Shown here piece by piece: positions 32,431 through 41,363 of a DNA stretch of 64,000 bases. The notes beneath the pieces are model-generated. The model was not told where the DNA came from. It saw nothing but the letters and a program-made list of their open reading frames with translations, and ran no database searches. This stretch comes from Geomonas anaerohicana (GTDB lineage: Bacteria; Desulfobacterota; Desulfuromonadia; Geobacterales; Geobacteraceae): NCBI RefSeq assembly GCF_016458305.1, contig NZ_JAEMHL010000010.1, positions 62,001 to 126,000 on the forward strand. Direction: 5' to 3'. Within the stretch, counting starts at the first letter, position 1. Each line of letters starts with the position of its first letter. Both the position numbers and the translations under genes were made by a program.

Positions 32431-35400
32431 TCAACGCCCGATGATGACCTCACCGGTGTCGGTAATCAGGCGCGCCGGAAGCTCGAAGACCCGCTTGAAG
32501 ATGTTGAAAACCCCCTTGGCCAGCGACTTGACGGGCACCGCAGTCACCTGCGGATCCTCGATGCGCCCCTTGGCTTCGAAGTAGGTGGTGATCAGTGACT
32601 TGTCTTTTCCGGTCAGGATCCACCCGAAGATGGGGATCTTGCTCACCACCTTGTCCACTGTCTGCAGCGGCTGCACACCGACGTTCAGGTCGAGCTCGTC
32701 CTTGACCAGGTCCACCTTGCCTACCGCCGAGATGTTCATGGCGTTACTGTCCACAAACAGGTTCTGGGTCGTGGCGACCCCGTTGCTGAAGGCGATGTCC
32801 CCGGTGATCTTGTTGAAGGGCATCCCGCCCGAGACCATGTCGGGGAGCTGCCCCTTGAAGAGCTGCGACACGTTGAGGATGGAGAAGATCTTCGAGAGCG
32901 TGGAGAACTTCCGGATGCTGCCGCGCTCGATCCTGAGCTTCACGTTACCCTGGATGCTCCGCTTGAAATCTGCCGCGGTCTCCCCGCGCACGTTCAAATC
33001 GCCTTGCAGCGATATCGCCCCGGTGACCTCCTGCTTCTTCACCCCCAGCGAGTGCAGGAGCGCCGCTGCCGAAACCTTCTGCACGGTGCATGACAGGGTG
33101 TGCCGCGCCGGCGCGGTGAGGTCGCTGCGCAGCCTCCCGGTGACCTCCCCCTCGAAGGAGTTGAACTCGAAGGGAAGCAATTGCAGCACGTGGTTCTCGT
33201 AGAAAACGCTGGTCCTCAGGTGCTGGAACGGGAAATCCTTTATTTTCCCCTCGGTAGCGGTGACGTGTGCCCTCACGGTCAGTTGCCCGTCCCCCCCCGG
33301 TCCCCCGAAAAGCGGCATCAGGTCGTCCGGGTTCAGGTACGACGCCCCCACCACCAGTTCCGCCAGCGGATGCTGTTGCAGCTCTTTCACACTCCCCTTG
33401 ACCTGGAGCGAGGACTTGCCGAGGGAGCCCGAGAGCGAGGTGATCTGCAGGTTGTCCTTTTGGTAGGTGAGGTTCCCCTGTACCCGCTCCACCCGTACCG
33501 GTGCGCCGCCGGTGGCGAAGCCCAGGTCGGCGGGGTCGACCGAGGGCGAGCTGAAGGTGAGCTGCCAGCTCGGGTTCTGCGTTCCGGTCAGGACGCCCCG
33601 CCCATTGATGCTGGTATTGCCGAGCCTGACCTGGAGTTGCGAAGTCTCGAAGGTCTCGCCGTTCACCTTCACGGTGCCGTTCACCCCGGTCAGCGGCTTG
33701 ATCTTGTCCCCCGGCTTCAGCGTCACGCCGGCGAGCCCCACGCTGCCGCTCCAGGTGAGCCGGTCCATGTCGGGACCGGCGGCGTGCAGCAGGAGCTGGA
33801 CCAGGCCGGTGGGGTGGTACTTCTTCACCATGGGGACCAGTTGGCCCACCTCCGTGCTCTGGAACTGGTTGGTCTTGATGTCGAAGGTGACCGGTCCGTC
33901 GTACCGGCTCGCCGCGGTGGCGGAGAGGGCAGCGGGGGGGAGCAGGTAGTGCAGCGAGGTGATCCGGAACTGTTCCTTGTCGAACTCCATTGCGAAGGAG
34001 ACGCTGTTGGTTCGCCCCGCCGGTTTGGCTACCAGATCCTTGAAGCCGTAGGCGGCGGTGGCGAGGTCGCTGTCGCCGGAGAGCTTGTAGAGGGAGGTGC
34101 CTCCCTCGCCCTTCAGGTTGAGGATGGAGTTGGTGGTGAAGGAGCTGATCCCCTTTCCCAGGAGCCAGACCACCTCGGGCTGCCTGGGCTGCACCTTGGC
34201 GGTGAAGGGATACTGGCACGGGCGATCGAGCGGATAGTCGGTGATGCGCCCCTCGAGCGTGAGCGGCGAGGTGCCGAATCTGCCGGTCATCCCTTTCAGG
34301 AAGAAATCCTTGCCGGCAAGTTCCAGCTGCCCCTTGATGCCGGTGAAGATCGGTATGCCCGAGCCGTAATTGACCACGCCGTCCTCGACGTGCGCCTTCA
34401 CGTAGAGGATGTTGTAGTTTTGTCCCCGCTCCATGTGCAGGATCTGGCTCACCCGCCCGTCCAGCCGTCCCTGGTCCAGCCGATAGACGCCGCCGGTGAT
34501 CTTCTGTTCGATGAAGTGTGCCGTGTCGTCGACGATGATGCCGTACGGGATGTACTGGTGGTAGTCGCGCAGGTTGAAGCTGTTGCTGCTGGCGGTGGCG
34601 GTGATGCGCAGGTCACCGGAGTGCAGGTCCGAGAGCTTCACCTTGCCGCTCACCTTGTAACCGTCCAGATCCACCTTGACGTGGTCGATGTCGAGGTCGC
34701 GCTGCGTCAGTTCCAGCGAACAGGAGCCCTTGAAGGACTTCGGCGTGAGCCTGGCGTGGAACACCTGGGGATAGTCGAGGTTCATCCTGGTGAAGCGGAA
34801 CTCGGTTTTCCCTTTGAAGGCGTTCAGGTGCCCCTTGATGCTGGCGTCGAGCTCCAACTGGCCCGAGAGGCTTTTAAAGGGGACGAAGCGGCTGTAGTAG
34901 GGCCAGAAATGGCCGACATCGATGGGGCCGGTCTTCACCTTGCCGTGTACCGCCATCGAGGTGAAAGGGACCCCGGCCGCCGGTATGCCCGCCACACCGG
35001 AGAGGTGGATGGGGACCTTGCTCCGCCCCGAGGCGAGCTGGCCGTTGAGCTTGAAGTCGCAATCCCTGCCTCGGGTGATCCGGCTCAGGAACAGGTCGGT
35101 GTCCGAAAGTTCCGTAACCACCGGCTGCTCGGAGAAGGCGTAGTCGGTGAAATGGATCAGGGCCTTCTTGAGCTCGACGCCGCGGATCCCCGGGGCCTCG
35201 CCGCCGCTGGGGGTGAGCAGGTCGGAGATGTTGAACACACCCTGGCGGTCGCGCCACAACCGCAGGGTCGGGCGGTCCAGTTCGATCCGGGAGAGTACGA
35301 TTTCCCGGCGCAAAAGCGGGAGGATGGCAATTTTGACGGTGAGCCGGTCCGCGGTGGCAAAATCGGTGCTGCCGTCCTTCTCCTTGATGGTGACGCCGGT

Positions 35401-35610
35401 GAAGGTGAAGGCGGGGGTAAGCCGCATGGTGAAGGCGCCGGTCTGGTACTGCAGGTCCCGCTTAAGCGAGCTCTTCACCTGGGCCAGGATGTCCGCCTTG
35501 TAGGTGTCGAGGTCGAGCAGGCGGGGGAGGAGGCTCACTCCGAGGACGACGATGGTCAGTATGGTGGCCAGAAGCGGCAGCAGCCAGGCCCGTATTTTTT
35601 TAAACGGCAT
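32431..35610 (-). CDS. AsmA-like envelope protein
   Basis: 1059-residue bitopic protein. One N-terminal membrane helix (ILTIVVLGVSLLPRLLD within residues about 10-35) precedes a very long beta-rich periplasmic region. The AsmA N-terminal domain is recognisable (DTYKADILAQVKSSLKRDL, then FTGVTIKEKDG and IELDRPTLRLWRDRQGVFNI), and the C-terminal AsmA2-type block has GNVKLRIERGSIRKF and DLNVGVQPLQTVDKV. Such proteins are proposed to carry phospholipid between membranes. ATG 35610 has a poor ribosome site; a GTG at 35649 is the other choice. It is downstream of the NtrY-like kinase gene on the same strand. Confidence 0.86.
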   Translation of the reverse strand: MPFKKIRAWLLPLLATILTIVVLGVSLLPRLLDLDTYKADILAQVKSSLKRDLQYQTGAFTMRLTPAFTFTGVTIKEKDGSTDFATADRLTVKIAILPLLRREIVLSRIELDRPTLRLWRDRQGVFNISDLLTPSGGEAPGIRGVELKKALIHFTDYAFSEQPVVTELSDTDLFLSRITRGRDCDFKLNGQLASGRSKVPIHLSGVAGIPAAGVPFTSMAVHGKVKTGPIDVGHFWPYYSRFVPFKSLSGQLELDASIKGHLNAFKGKTEFRFTRMNLDYPQVFHARLTPKSFKGSCSLELTQRDLDIDHVKVDLDGYKVSGKVKLSDLHSGDLRITATASSNSFNLRDYHQYIPYGIIVDDTAHFIEQKITGGVYRLDQGRLDGRVSQILHMERGQNYNILYVKAHVEDGVVNYGSGIPIFTGIKGQLELAGKDFFLKGMTGRFGTSPLTLEGRITDYPLDRPCQYPFTAKVQPRQPEVVWLLGKGISSFTTNSILNLKGEGGTSLYKLSGDSDLATAAYGFKDLVAKPAGRTNSVSFAMEFDKEQFRITSLHYLLPPAALSATAASRYDGPVTFDIKTNQFQSTEVGQLVPMVKKYHPTGLVQLLLHAAGPDMDRLTWSGSVGLAGVTLKPGDKIKPLTGVNGTVKVNGETFETSQLQVRLGNTSINGRGVLTGTQNPSWQLTFSSPSVDPADLGFATGGAPVRVERVQGNLTYQKDNLQITSLSGSLGKSSLQVKGSVKELQQHPLAELVVGASYLNPDDLMPLFGGPGGDGQLTVRAHVTATEGKIKDFPFQHLRTSVFYENHVLQLLPFEFNSFEGEVTGRLRSDLTAPARHTLSCTVQKVSAAALLHSLGVKKQEVTGAISLQGDLNVRGETAADFKRSIQGNVKLRIERGSIRKFSTLSKIFSILNVSQLFKGQLPDMVSGGMPFNKITGDIAFSNGVATTQNLFVDSNAMNISAVGKVDLVKDELDLNVGVQPLQTVDKVVSKIPIFGWILTGKDKSLITTYFEAKGRIEDPQVTAVPVKSLAKGVFNIFKRVFELPARLITDTGEVIIGR

Positions 35611-35659
35611 AGCAGGATCTCGAAGCAGGTCCAGGCGCCGGTGCAGCACACGGCGGGCT

Positions 35660-35699
35660 GAACCTGCTTATCTTAATCTTAATCTCAGTCTCAACCTGC
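35660..35699 (-). repeat. 3'-end hexamer element, copy D
   Basis: On the minus strand GCAGGTTGAGAC (35699-35688) follows the ntrY-like stop by 3 nt and continues as TGAGAT, TAAGAT, TAAGAT, AAGCAG. Unlike the other copies, no terminator follows. Confidence 0.75.
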
Positions 35700-35702
35700 T
35701 TC

Positions 35703-37964
35703 TCAAGCGTCGGCGGGGAGTTCGATGATGAAGCGGCTCCCCTTGGGGTGGTTCTCCTTGGCACGGATGAAGCCGTGGTGGTCGGAGATGATGGTGTTGA
35801 CGATGGCAAGGCCCAGGCCGGTGCCGCTCTTCTTCCGGGAGAAGTAGGGCTCGAAGAGCCGGGGGCGGTCCTCCGCGGCGATGCCGTGTCCGGTGTCGGA
35901 GACGGTGAAGGTGGCCATCTTGAGCGTGCTGTCGTAGCGGGTGGCCAGCTCGATCTCCCCCTCTCCCTCGATGGCGGCTACCGCGTTGTCCAGGAGGTTG
36001 ATCACCACGCGCTTGATCTGGTCACGGTCCAGCATGATGGCCGGCATCTGCTCGTCTGCGTTCAACGTGAAGCGGATGTGGCGGTGCGCCTCCACGTACA
36101 GGGTGAGCGCCTCCTTGAGGATGTCGTTCAGGTCGTTGGGCTTGGGCACGGAGGCCGGCATGCGGGCGAAGTTGGAGAACTCGTTCACCAGCCCCTTCAA
36201 CTCGTCCACCGACTTGATGATCATGTTGGTGCACTGGTCGAAGACCTCTTCCTCGCCCTCGAAGCGCGACAGGTAGCGCTTTCTCAGCCGCTGCGCCGAG
36301 AGCTGGATCGGCGTGAGCGGGTTCTTGATCTCGTGGGCGATTCTGCGTGCCACCTCGCGCCAGGCCGCCATCCTCTGCGCCTTGATCAGCGAGGTGAGGT
36401 CGTCCAGCACCACCACCATACCCATGAAAGCGTCGTTCTCGTCCTTGAGGACGGTGAGGTTGGTGAGCAGGGTGAGTTCGCCGTCCCGCATCGGGATGGT
36501 CACCTGGCGCACGATGGCGTCGTGCTTGTCGAGCACCATGTCGCGCAACAGCCCCTTGACGATGTCCAGGTGCTCGGCCTGCAGCACCTCGCGGAAGTTC
36601 TTGCCGGTTACCTTGTCGCTGTTGATGAGCAGGAGCTTTTCGGCCGACTTGTTGACCGTGGTGAGCAGCCCCCCCTTGTCCACCGAAATGATGCCGGCGG
36701 TGACGTTAGCCAGCACCGCCTCCATGTAGCGGCGCCGCTGCTCCAGTTCCATGTTGCTCTTCTGCAACTCCTCGTTGGTGTGCTGCAGGGCGAGCTGGTT
36801 CTCGCGCAGGTCCTCGGTCATCCGGTTGAACGAGGCGATCAGCATGCCGATCTCGTCGCCCCCCCCTTCGCCCAAGTGCACGTCCAGGTTCCCCTCGGCG
36901 ACCTGGCGGGTCGCCTCGGCCAGTTCCTGGATCGGGATGGTGAGGCTGCGGGCCAGGTAGACGCCGAACCAGACGGCGAGGAAGACGATCACCATGGTGA
37001 TCAGGAACAGGGTCAGGATGTAGCCGGTGGCGATCGGGTGCTTCATGATCTTCAGCTGGCGGAACTCGTGGTAGGACGCGGAGATCTCGCGCATCTTGGA
37101 GACCAGGGAGTAGGGGACGTAGTAGTTGACCACGATGACGCCGACGACGTCGTTGCCGTTGAAATTGCTCCGGATCGGGACGATGCCGCGGATCAGGTCG
37201 GCCTTGCCGATGGCGTTGACCCGGGTCAACTGCTGGCCGGCGAGTCCCACGTTGATGTCCTCGGAGGAGGGGTTGGTGAACTCGCCCAGGGGGAGCTTGG
37301 GGTTGCCGGCGCGGAACAGTTCCTCGCGCTGCGCGGAGAAGACCTCCACCACGCCCAGGTTGTATTCCTTTTGCTTCTGGCGCACCAGGGCCTTCAACTG
37401 GGGCAGGTTCTCCTCGTTGAGGAGCTTTCTCTCCTTGATGGCTTCGCTGATCTGCCCGCCGTAGTAGAGCGCGTTGGTGGCAGATGTCTTGTAGTAGACC
37501 TGCGCCACCTCCATCGACTCGTTCAGGGAGGTCTCCACCTGTTTGTTGAACCAGTTCTGGATGCTGTTGGTGATGAAACCGGCGGAGACGAAGAACAGCA
37601 GCATGGTCGGCACCAGCGACAGGGTGACGAAGGCGAGTACCAGCTTGGTACGCAGCTTCGCGCCGGGGGTGTTCTTGCGTCGTTCCAGGAAGAGCTTGGT
37701 GATGTTCCTGAACACCAGGTAGACCAGGAGGATGATGAGCAGGATGATGACGTTGATGATGGCGAAGATGACGATGTTGCTCCCCATCGGCACCTCGGAA
37801 GAGAGGCGCGACAGGTGGAGCTCGAGGTAGGTGAGGAGCACGATCGAGAGCAGCGACACGCAGACGATGATCGCCTCGCGCTTGCGTTTTCTGATCTCTC
37901 CGGCGGGCAACTCAGTGCCCTGGATGTGCGGGGGGAGCCCCCCTTTTTCGTCGGACATCGGCAT
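35703..37964 (-). CDS. NtrY-like sensor histidine kinase
   Basis: 753-residue membrane kinase with the NtrY layout: several N-terminal membrane helices (about residues 30-130), an extracytoplasmic sensor region, a further helix (TGYILTLFLITMVIVFLAVWF, about 315-335), a HAMP domain (ARSLTIPIQELAEATRQVAE), a coiled coil, a PAS domain, HisKA with the phospho-His in RIAHEIKNPLTPIQ (about 543), and HATPase_c (NLLDNAVAAIEGEG, DTGHGIA, GTGLGLAIV). NtrY normally pairs with the sigma-54 activator NtrX, but no response regulator follows; the asmA-like gene does. The signal is unknown. Confidence 0.92.
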   Translation of the reverse strand: MPMSDEKGGLPPHIQGTELPAGEIRKRKREAIIVCVSLLSIVLLTYLELHLSRLSSEVPMGSNIVIFAIINVIILLIILLVYLVFRNITKLFLERRKNTPGAKLRTKLVLAFVTLSLVPTMLLFFVSAGFITNSIQNWFNKQVETSLNESMEVAQVYYKTSATNALYYGGQISEAIKERKLLNEENLPQLKALVRQKQKEYNLGVVEVFSAQREELFRAGNPKLPLGEFTNPSSEDINVGLAGQQLTRVNAIGKADLIRGIVPIRSNFNGNDVVGVIVVNYYVPYSLVSKMREISASYHEFRQLKIMKHPIATGYILTLFLITMVIVFLAVWFGVYLARSLTIPIQELAEATRQVAEGNLDVHLGEGGGDEIGMLIASFNRMTEDLRENQLALQHTNEELQKSNMELEQRRRYMEAVLANVTAGIISVDKGGLLTTVNKSAEKLLLINSDKVTGKNFREVLQAEHLDIVKGLLRDMVLDKHDAIVRQVTIPMRDGELTLLTNLTVLKDENDAFMGMVVVLDDLTSLIKAQRMAAWREVARRIAHEIKNPLTPIQLSAQRLRKRYLSRFEGEEEVFDQCTNMIIKSVDELKGLVNEFSNFARMPASVPKPNDLNDILKEALTLYVEAHRHIRFTLNADEQMPAIMLDRDQIKRVVINLLDNAVAAIEGEGEIELATRYDSTLKMATFTVSDTGHGIAAEDRPRLFEPYFSRKKSGTGLGLAIVNTIISDHHGFIRAKENHPKGSRFIIELPADA

Positions 37965-38023
37965 CAGGCCACTCTATACGAACGGATGAGCAGTTTCAAG
38001 CACTTCCATGCTGTGTGGCAACG

Positions 38024-38054
38024 AAAAAAGCAGCCCCCGGAGGAGCTGCTTTGG
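38024..38054 (-). terminator. terminator of lpxC
   Basis: AAAGCAGC and GCTGCTTT arms around a CCCCGGAGGA centre; on the minus strand the stem is followed by TTTTTT. Confidence 0.88.
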
Positions 38055-38057
38055 TTT

Positions 38058-38089
38058 TTCTCTCAACCTCAACCTCAGTCTTAATCTGC
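38058..38089 (-). repeat. 3'-end hexamer element, copy E
   Basis: On the minus strand GCAGATTAAGAC (38089-38078) begins 3 nt after the lpxC stop and continues TGAGGT, TGAGGT, TGAGAG, ending beside the terminator. Confidence 0.75.
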
Positions 38090-38092
38090 CTC

Positions 38093-39010
38093 TTAAGCCT
38101 CCAGCCAAGCCAGTTCCGGCATGGAGAGGTTGAAGGGGGTGTTGAACGCCTGCGGGGTGAACTCGATCAGGGTGTAGCAATCCGGGCGCTTCAGAAGCTC
38201 CATGACCAGCTTGTGGTTCAGGTCGTGGCCGGACTTGGTGGCTTTGACGTGCCCGATCAGGCGGTGACCGGCGAGGGACAGGTCGCCCACGGAGTCGAGG
38301 ATCTTGTGGCGCACGAACTCGTCCTGGAACCTGAGCCCCTCGGGGTTGATTACGCCCTGGTCGCCGATGACCACCGCGTTGTCCAGCGAACCGCCCAGGG
38401 CCAGGCCGTGCGACTTCATCATCTCGACTTCGGCCAGGAAGCCGAAGGTGCGGGCGGCGGCAAACTCGTCGGTGAAGCTGGCCTGGCTGTACTCGAAAGA
38501 GCGGAACTGGCTTTTCACCGCCGGGTGGGCGAACTGCATGTCGAAGGAGATCTTGTAGTGGCGCGACGGGATGATGGACGCCTTCTTGTCACCCTCGGTC
38601 ACGGAAACCGGCTTCTTGATCACCAGGTATTTGCGCGGCTTCTTGGACTCCTTGATGCCGGCCTTGACGATGGCTGCCACGAAGGGGGCCGCGCTGCCGT
38701 CCATGATCGGCACTTCCGGGCCGTTGATGTCGACGTGTGCGTTGTCGATGCCGCAGCCGTACAGGGCCGCCATGAGGTGCTCGATGGTGGAGACGCTTGC
38801 ATCGCCGCGGCCGATGGTGGTGGAGAGCCTGGTGTTGACCACGTTTTGTGCGTGCGCTTCGATAGAAACAGCCGGGGTGAGGTCAACCCTGTGGAAGACG
38901 ACGCCGGTGCCGGGCTCTGCCGGACGCAGCGTAATGGTGATCGTCTTGCCGGTGTGCAGGCCGATGCCGCTGAAGGTTACCTTGTTGCCCAAAGTCTGTT
39001 GGAATATCAT
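38093..39010 (-). CDS. lpxC: UDP-3-O-acyl-N-acetylglucosamine deacetylase
   Basis: Zinc enzyme of the committed step of lipid A synthesis. The 305-residue product contains the metal ligands in TIEHLMAAL and in HKILDSVGDLSLAG, plus the nucleotide-site segments FSGIGLHTGK and IPSRHYKISFD. ATG 39010 is placed 8 nt after GGAG; the 12-codon upstream extension has no support. It is monocistronic by appearance, with its own terminator. Together with lptABC at the other end of the window it confirms an LPS outer membrane. Confidence 0.96.
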   Translation of the reverse strand: MIFQQTLGNKVTFSGIGLHTGKTITITLRPAEPGTGVVFHRVDLTPAVSIEAHAQNVVNTRLSTTIGRGDASVSTIEHLMAALYGCGIDNAHVDINGPEVPIMDGSAAPFVAAIVKAGIKESKKPRKYLVIKKPVSVTEGDKKASIIPSRHYKISFDMQFAHPAVKSQFRSFEYSQASFTDEFAAARTFGFLAEVEMMKSHGLALGGSLDNAVVIGDQGVINPEGLRFQDEFVRHKILDSVGDLSLAGHRLIGHVKATKSGHDLNHKLVMELLKRPDCYTLIEFTPQAFNTPFNLSMPELAWLEA

Positions 39011-39202
39011 CTGCTTGCTCCTGATAATCAGTATGCTTACTATCAAGCAAATAATGCGCCAACGGCGGCCGCATACTTCTCATTGGAAAAAAGCGTGCTG
39101 CTTCGGGTGTGTAGACGGTATCGTCTGCTGGAAAGGGGCTGGGCGGGGGTGTGGCAAATTTACCGCTGTGGTGCCAGTGCAACGGGGGGTGTGGCTTTTT
39201 TG

Positions 39203-40888
39203 CTACAGTCTGCCGGAGCGGAGGATGGCCACCATCCACCAGACGCCGACGATGCCGGCGCAGCTGAAGCCGAAAAAGGCGAAGGCGGGGAATCCCCAGA
39301 GCATGGGGCCGCGGTTGCCCTGCATGGCGATGGAGGAGCCGATCAGGAGCGCGGCGATGATCAGGGAGAGGCAGAGCCTGTTGGCGGAGCGATCCAGTTC
39401 CTTTGAGAAGCGGTCCAGGCCGCGGTGCTCCAGGTCGATGCGGAACTTGTTGCGGTTGATCTTGTTGAGGATTTCCCTGATGTCGCGCGGCAGGTTGCGC
39501 GCCAGGGTAAGGTAGCCCTCGAGTCCTTGCTCCGCCTCGCGGAACAGGCGTCCCGGGGAGTGCTGCTGGCGGAACTCGCGCTCCAGGAAGGGGCGCAGGT
39601 GCCCGACCATGTCGAAGTCGGGGTCGAGCTTTCTCCCCATCCCCTCCACCACCACCAGCACCTTCACCAGCATGGTCAGGTCGGGGTGCACCTTGATGCG
39701 GTGGGTGGAGATCAGGTCGATGAACTCCAGGAGCATGCGCCCCACCTCGATCTCCTTGAGCGGGATCTCCAGGTAGCTGTCCATGAACTCGGCCAGCGCC
39801 TTCTTCAGGGCCTGCATGTTCACCGTTTCGCCCGCGTCGCCCGCTTCCACGATGATGTGGGCGAGCCCCTCCACGTCGCGGTTGATCACCGCCACCAGGA
39901 CGTCGGTCAGGTAGCGTTTCACCGCAGGATCGAGCCTTCCCACCATGCCGAAGTCGAGCAGGCAGATGACGTTGTCCTTGAAGATCAGCACGTTGCCCGG
40001 GTGGGGGTCCCCGTGGAAGAAGCCGTGCTCCAGCACCATCTTTAAAAAGGCGCGGGCGCCGCGCCGGGCGATCTCGCGCCGGTCCAGCCCGGCCGCCTCG
40101 ATGGCGCAGATGTCGCTGACCTTGATTCCCTCCACGTACTCGGTGGTGAGCACCCCCTTCGCCGTCGCCTCCCAGTAGACCCGCGGGAAGTAGAGGTTGG
40201 GGTCCCCCTTGAAGTTGTCCCGGATCTTCTCGATGGCGTGCCCCTCGCGGGTCAGGTCCATCTCGCGCCTGATGGTGTAGGAGAATTCGCGCACCACCCC
40301 GACCGGGTCGTAGATGTCGCTTCTGGCCATGTGGCGCTCCAAAAGGAGCGCCACCCCCATGAGGATGTCGATATCGGTCTCCACCGCCTCCACCACGCCG
40401 GGGCGGCGCACCTTGACTACCACGTCCTCGCCGGTGATGAGGCGGGCGCGGTGCACCTGCGCGATGGATGCCCCCGCGATCGCCTCCGGTTCGACGTACA
40501 GGAAGCGCTGCCCCAGGGGCACCCCCAACTCGTGCTCGATCTGTGCCTTGATCTCCTCGAAGGGAAGGCAGGGGATCTTGTCCTGCAGGTGGGCCAGTTC
40601 CTGGACGAAGGAGGCGGGGATGATGTCGGCGCGGGTGGAGAGGAGCTGCCCCAGCTTGATGAAGGTGGTGCCCAACTCCTCCAGGGCGAGGCGCAGGCGC
40701 TCCGGCGGCGTCAGGTGCTCGGCCTTGGCGCTCCTGGGGCGGAAGACCCGGCGCGAGAAATCGACCACCTGCCCGAAGTTCAGGTACTCCAGCAGGTGCC
40801 CGAGCCCGTACCCCCCCAGCACCGTGATGATCTGGCGGTAGCGCCGGATGCTCCTGACGTTGCGGTTTATGTTTACTATCCTAAGCAC
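39203..40888 (-). CDS. UbiB/ABC1-family atypical kinase
   Basis: ADCK/UbiB-type protein of 561 residues, associated in other bacteria with quinone synthesis or lipid handling. The family KxGQ motif appears as TTFIKLGQLLSTRADIIP. The kinase core has VVVKVRRPG, HGDPHPGNVL and LLDFGMVG, and the C-terminus carries two membrane helices (LCLSLIIAALLIGSSIA and FAFFGFSCAGIVGVWWM). The start is a GTG at 40888, 5 nt after GGAGG and inside the end of the preceding phasin-like gene, with 13 nt overlap. In a menaquinone organism its quinone role is uncertain. Confidence 0.93.
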   Translation of the reverse strand: MLRIVNINRNVRSIRRYRQIITVLGGYGLGHLLEYLNFGQVVDFSRRVFRPRSAKAEHLTPPERLRLALEELGTTFIKLGQLLSTRADIIPASFVQELAHLQDKIPCLPFEEIKAQIEHELGVPLGQRFLYVEPEAIAGASIAQVHRARLITGEDVVVKVRRPGVVEAVETDIDILMGVALLLERHMARSDIYDPVGVVREFSYTIRREMDLTREGHAIEKIRDNFKGDPNLYFPRVYWEATAKGVLTTEYVEGIKVSDICAIEAAGLDRREIARRGARAFLKMVLEHGFFHGDPHPGNVLIFKDNVICLLDFGMVGRLDPAVKRYLTDVLVAVINRDVEGLAHIIVEAGDAGETVNMQALKKALAEFMDSYLEIPLKEIEVGRMLLEFIDLISTHRIKVHPDLTMLVKVLVVVEGMGRKLDPDFDMVGHLRPFLEREFRQQHSPGRLFREAEQGLEGYLTLARNLPRDIREILNKINRNKFRIDLEHRGLDRFSKELDRSANRLCLSLIIAALLIGSSIAMQGNRGPMLWGFPAFAFFGFSCAGIVGVWWMVAILRSGRL

Positions 40889-41208
40889 TCATCCTCCGGC
40901 TGGGAGGTGACGCTTTCGGCGGCAAGCGCCTCCAGAGCCCTCACGCGCCGTTCCAGCCTGTCGTAGTCGTCGCGCGACACCATGCCCATCCGATCGAAGG
41001 CCTTCTTCACCTCGGCCTCGGCCACTTCGGCGGTCTTTTGCTGCCCGGTGCGCGCCATCTCCTGGATCCGGTCCAGAAAGGCACGCCCTTCCTCCTCGCT
41101 GATCTTGTAGCGGGACTTCATTTCCTGGATCAGCTCCTCACCTTTTTTCTGGGTAAGCGCGGCCGCACCGAGCGCCGTGAGCACAGCCTTCTCGAACAGT
41201 TCGAACAT
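40876..41208 (-). CDS. phasin-like coiled-coil protein
   Basis: 110-residue, charged, almost fully helical protein resembling polyhydroxyalkanoate granule-associated (phasin superfamily) proteins: LFEKAVLTALGAAALTQKKGEELIQE at the N-terminus and RDDYDRLERRVRALEAL as a C-terminal coiled coil. It overlaps the UbiB-like gene and is surely co-translated. No PHA synthase is nearby, so granule binding is doubtful. A membrane- or UbiB-associated accessory role is an equally good guess; many bacteria pair UbiB-like kinases with such small helical proteins. Confidence 0.78.
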   Translation of the reverse strand: MFELFEKAVLTALGAAALTQKKGEELIQEMKSRYKISEEEGRAFLDRIQEMARTGQQKTAEVAEAEVKKAFDRMGMVSRDDYDRLERRVRALEALAAESVTSQPEDECLG

Positions 41209-41363
41209 GGTATCCCTCCTCCTTCAAACGGTAGTGGCACGCCTCCATTATAGGCGCTATTTAATGATACTGGCGAGGCGTCCGTTGTCAAACTCGCACC
41301 TCCTTGACATCACTATGTTTCTCACCGATAATCGCATACTTCTTCCCATTAAAAGGTTGCGCC

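Noticed and set aside
33100-35661. Plus-strand frame of 853 codons opposite the AsmA-like gene
   Set aside because: Same shadow composition, no domain, no ribosome site; the AsmA-like protein on the minus strand is recognisable.
35748-38084. Plus-strand frame of 778 codons opposite the NtrY-like kinase gene
   Set aside because: Product is Val/Asp/His/Gln-rich as expected for the complement of GC-biased codons. The opposite strand has a complete, recognised kinase.
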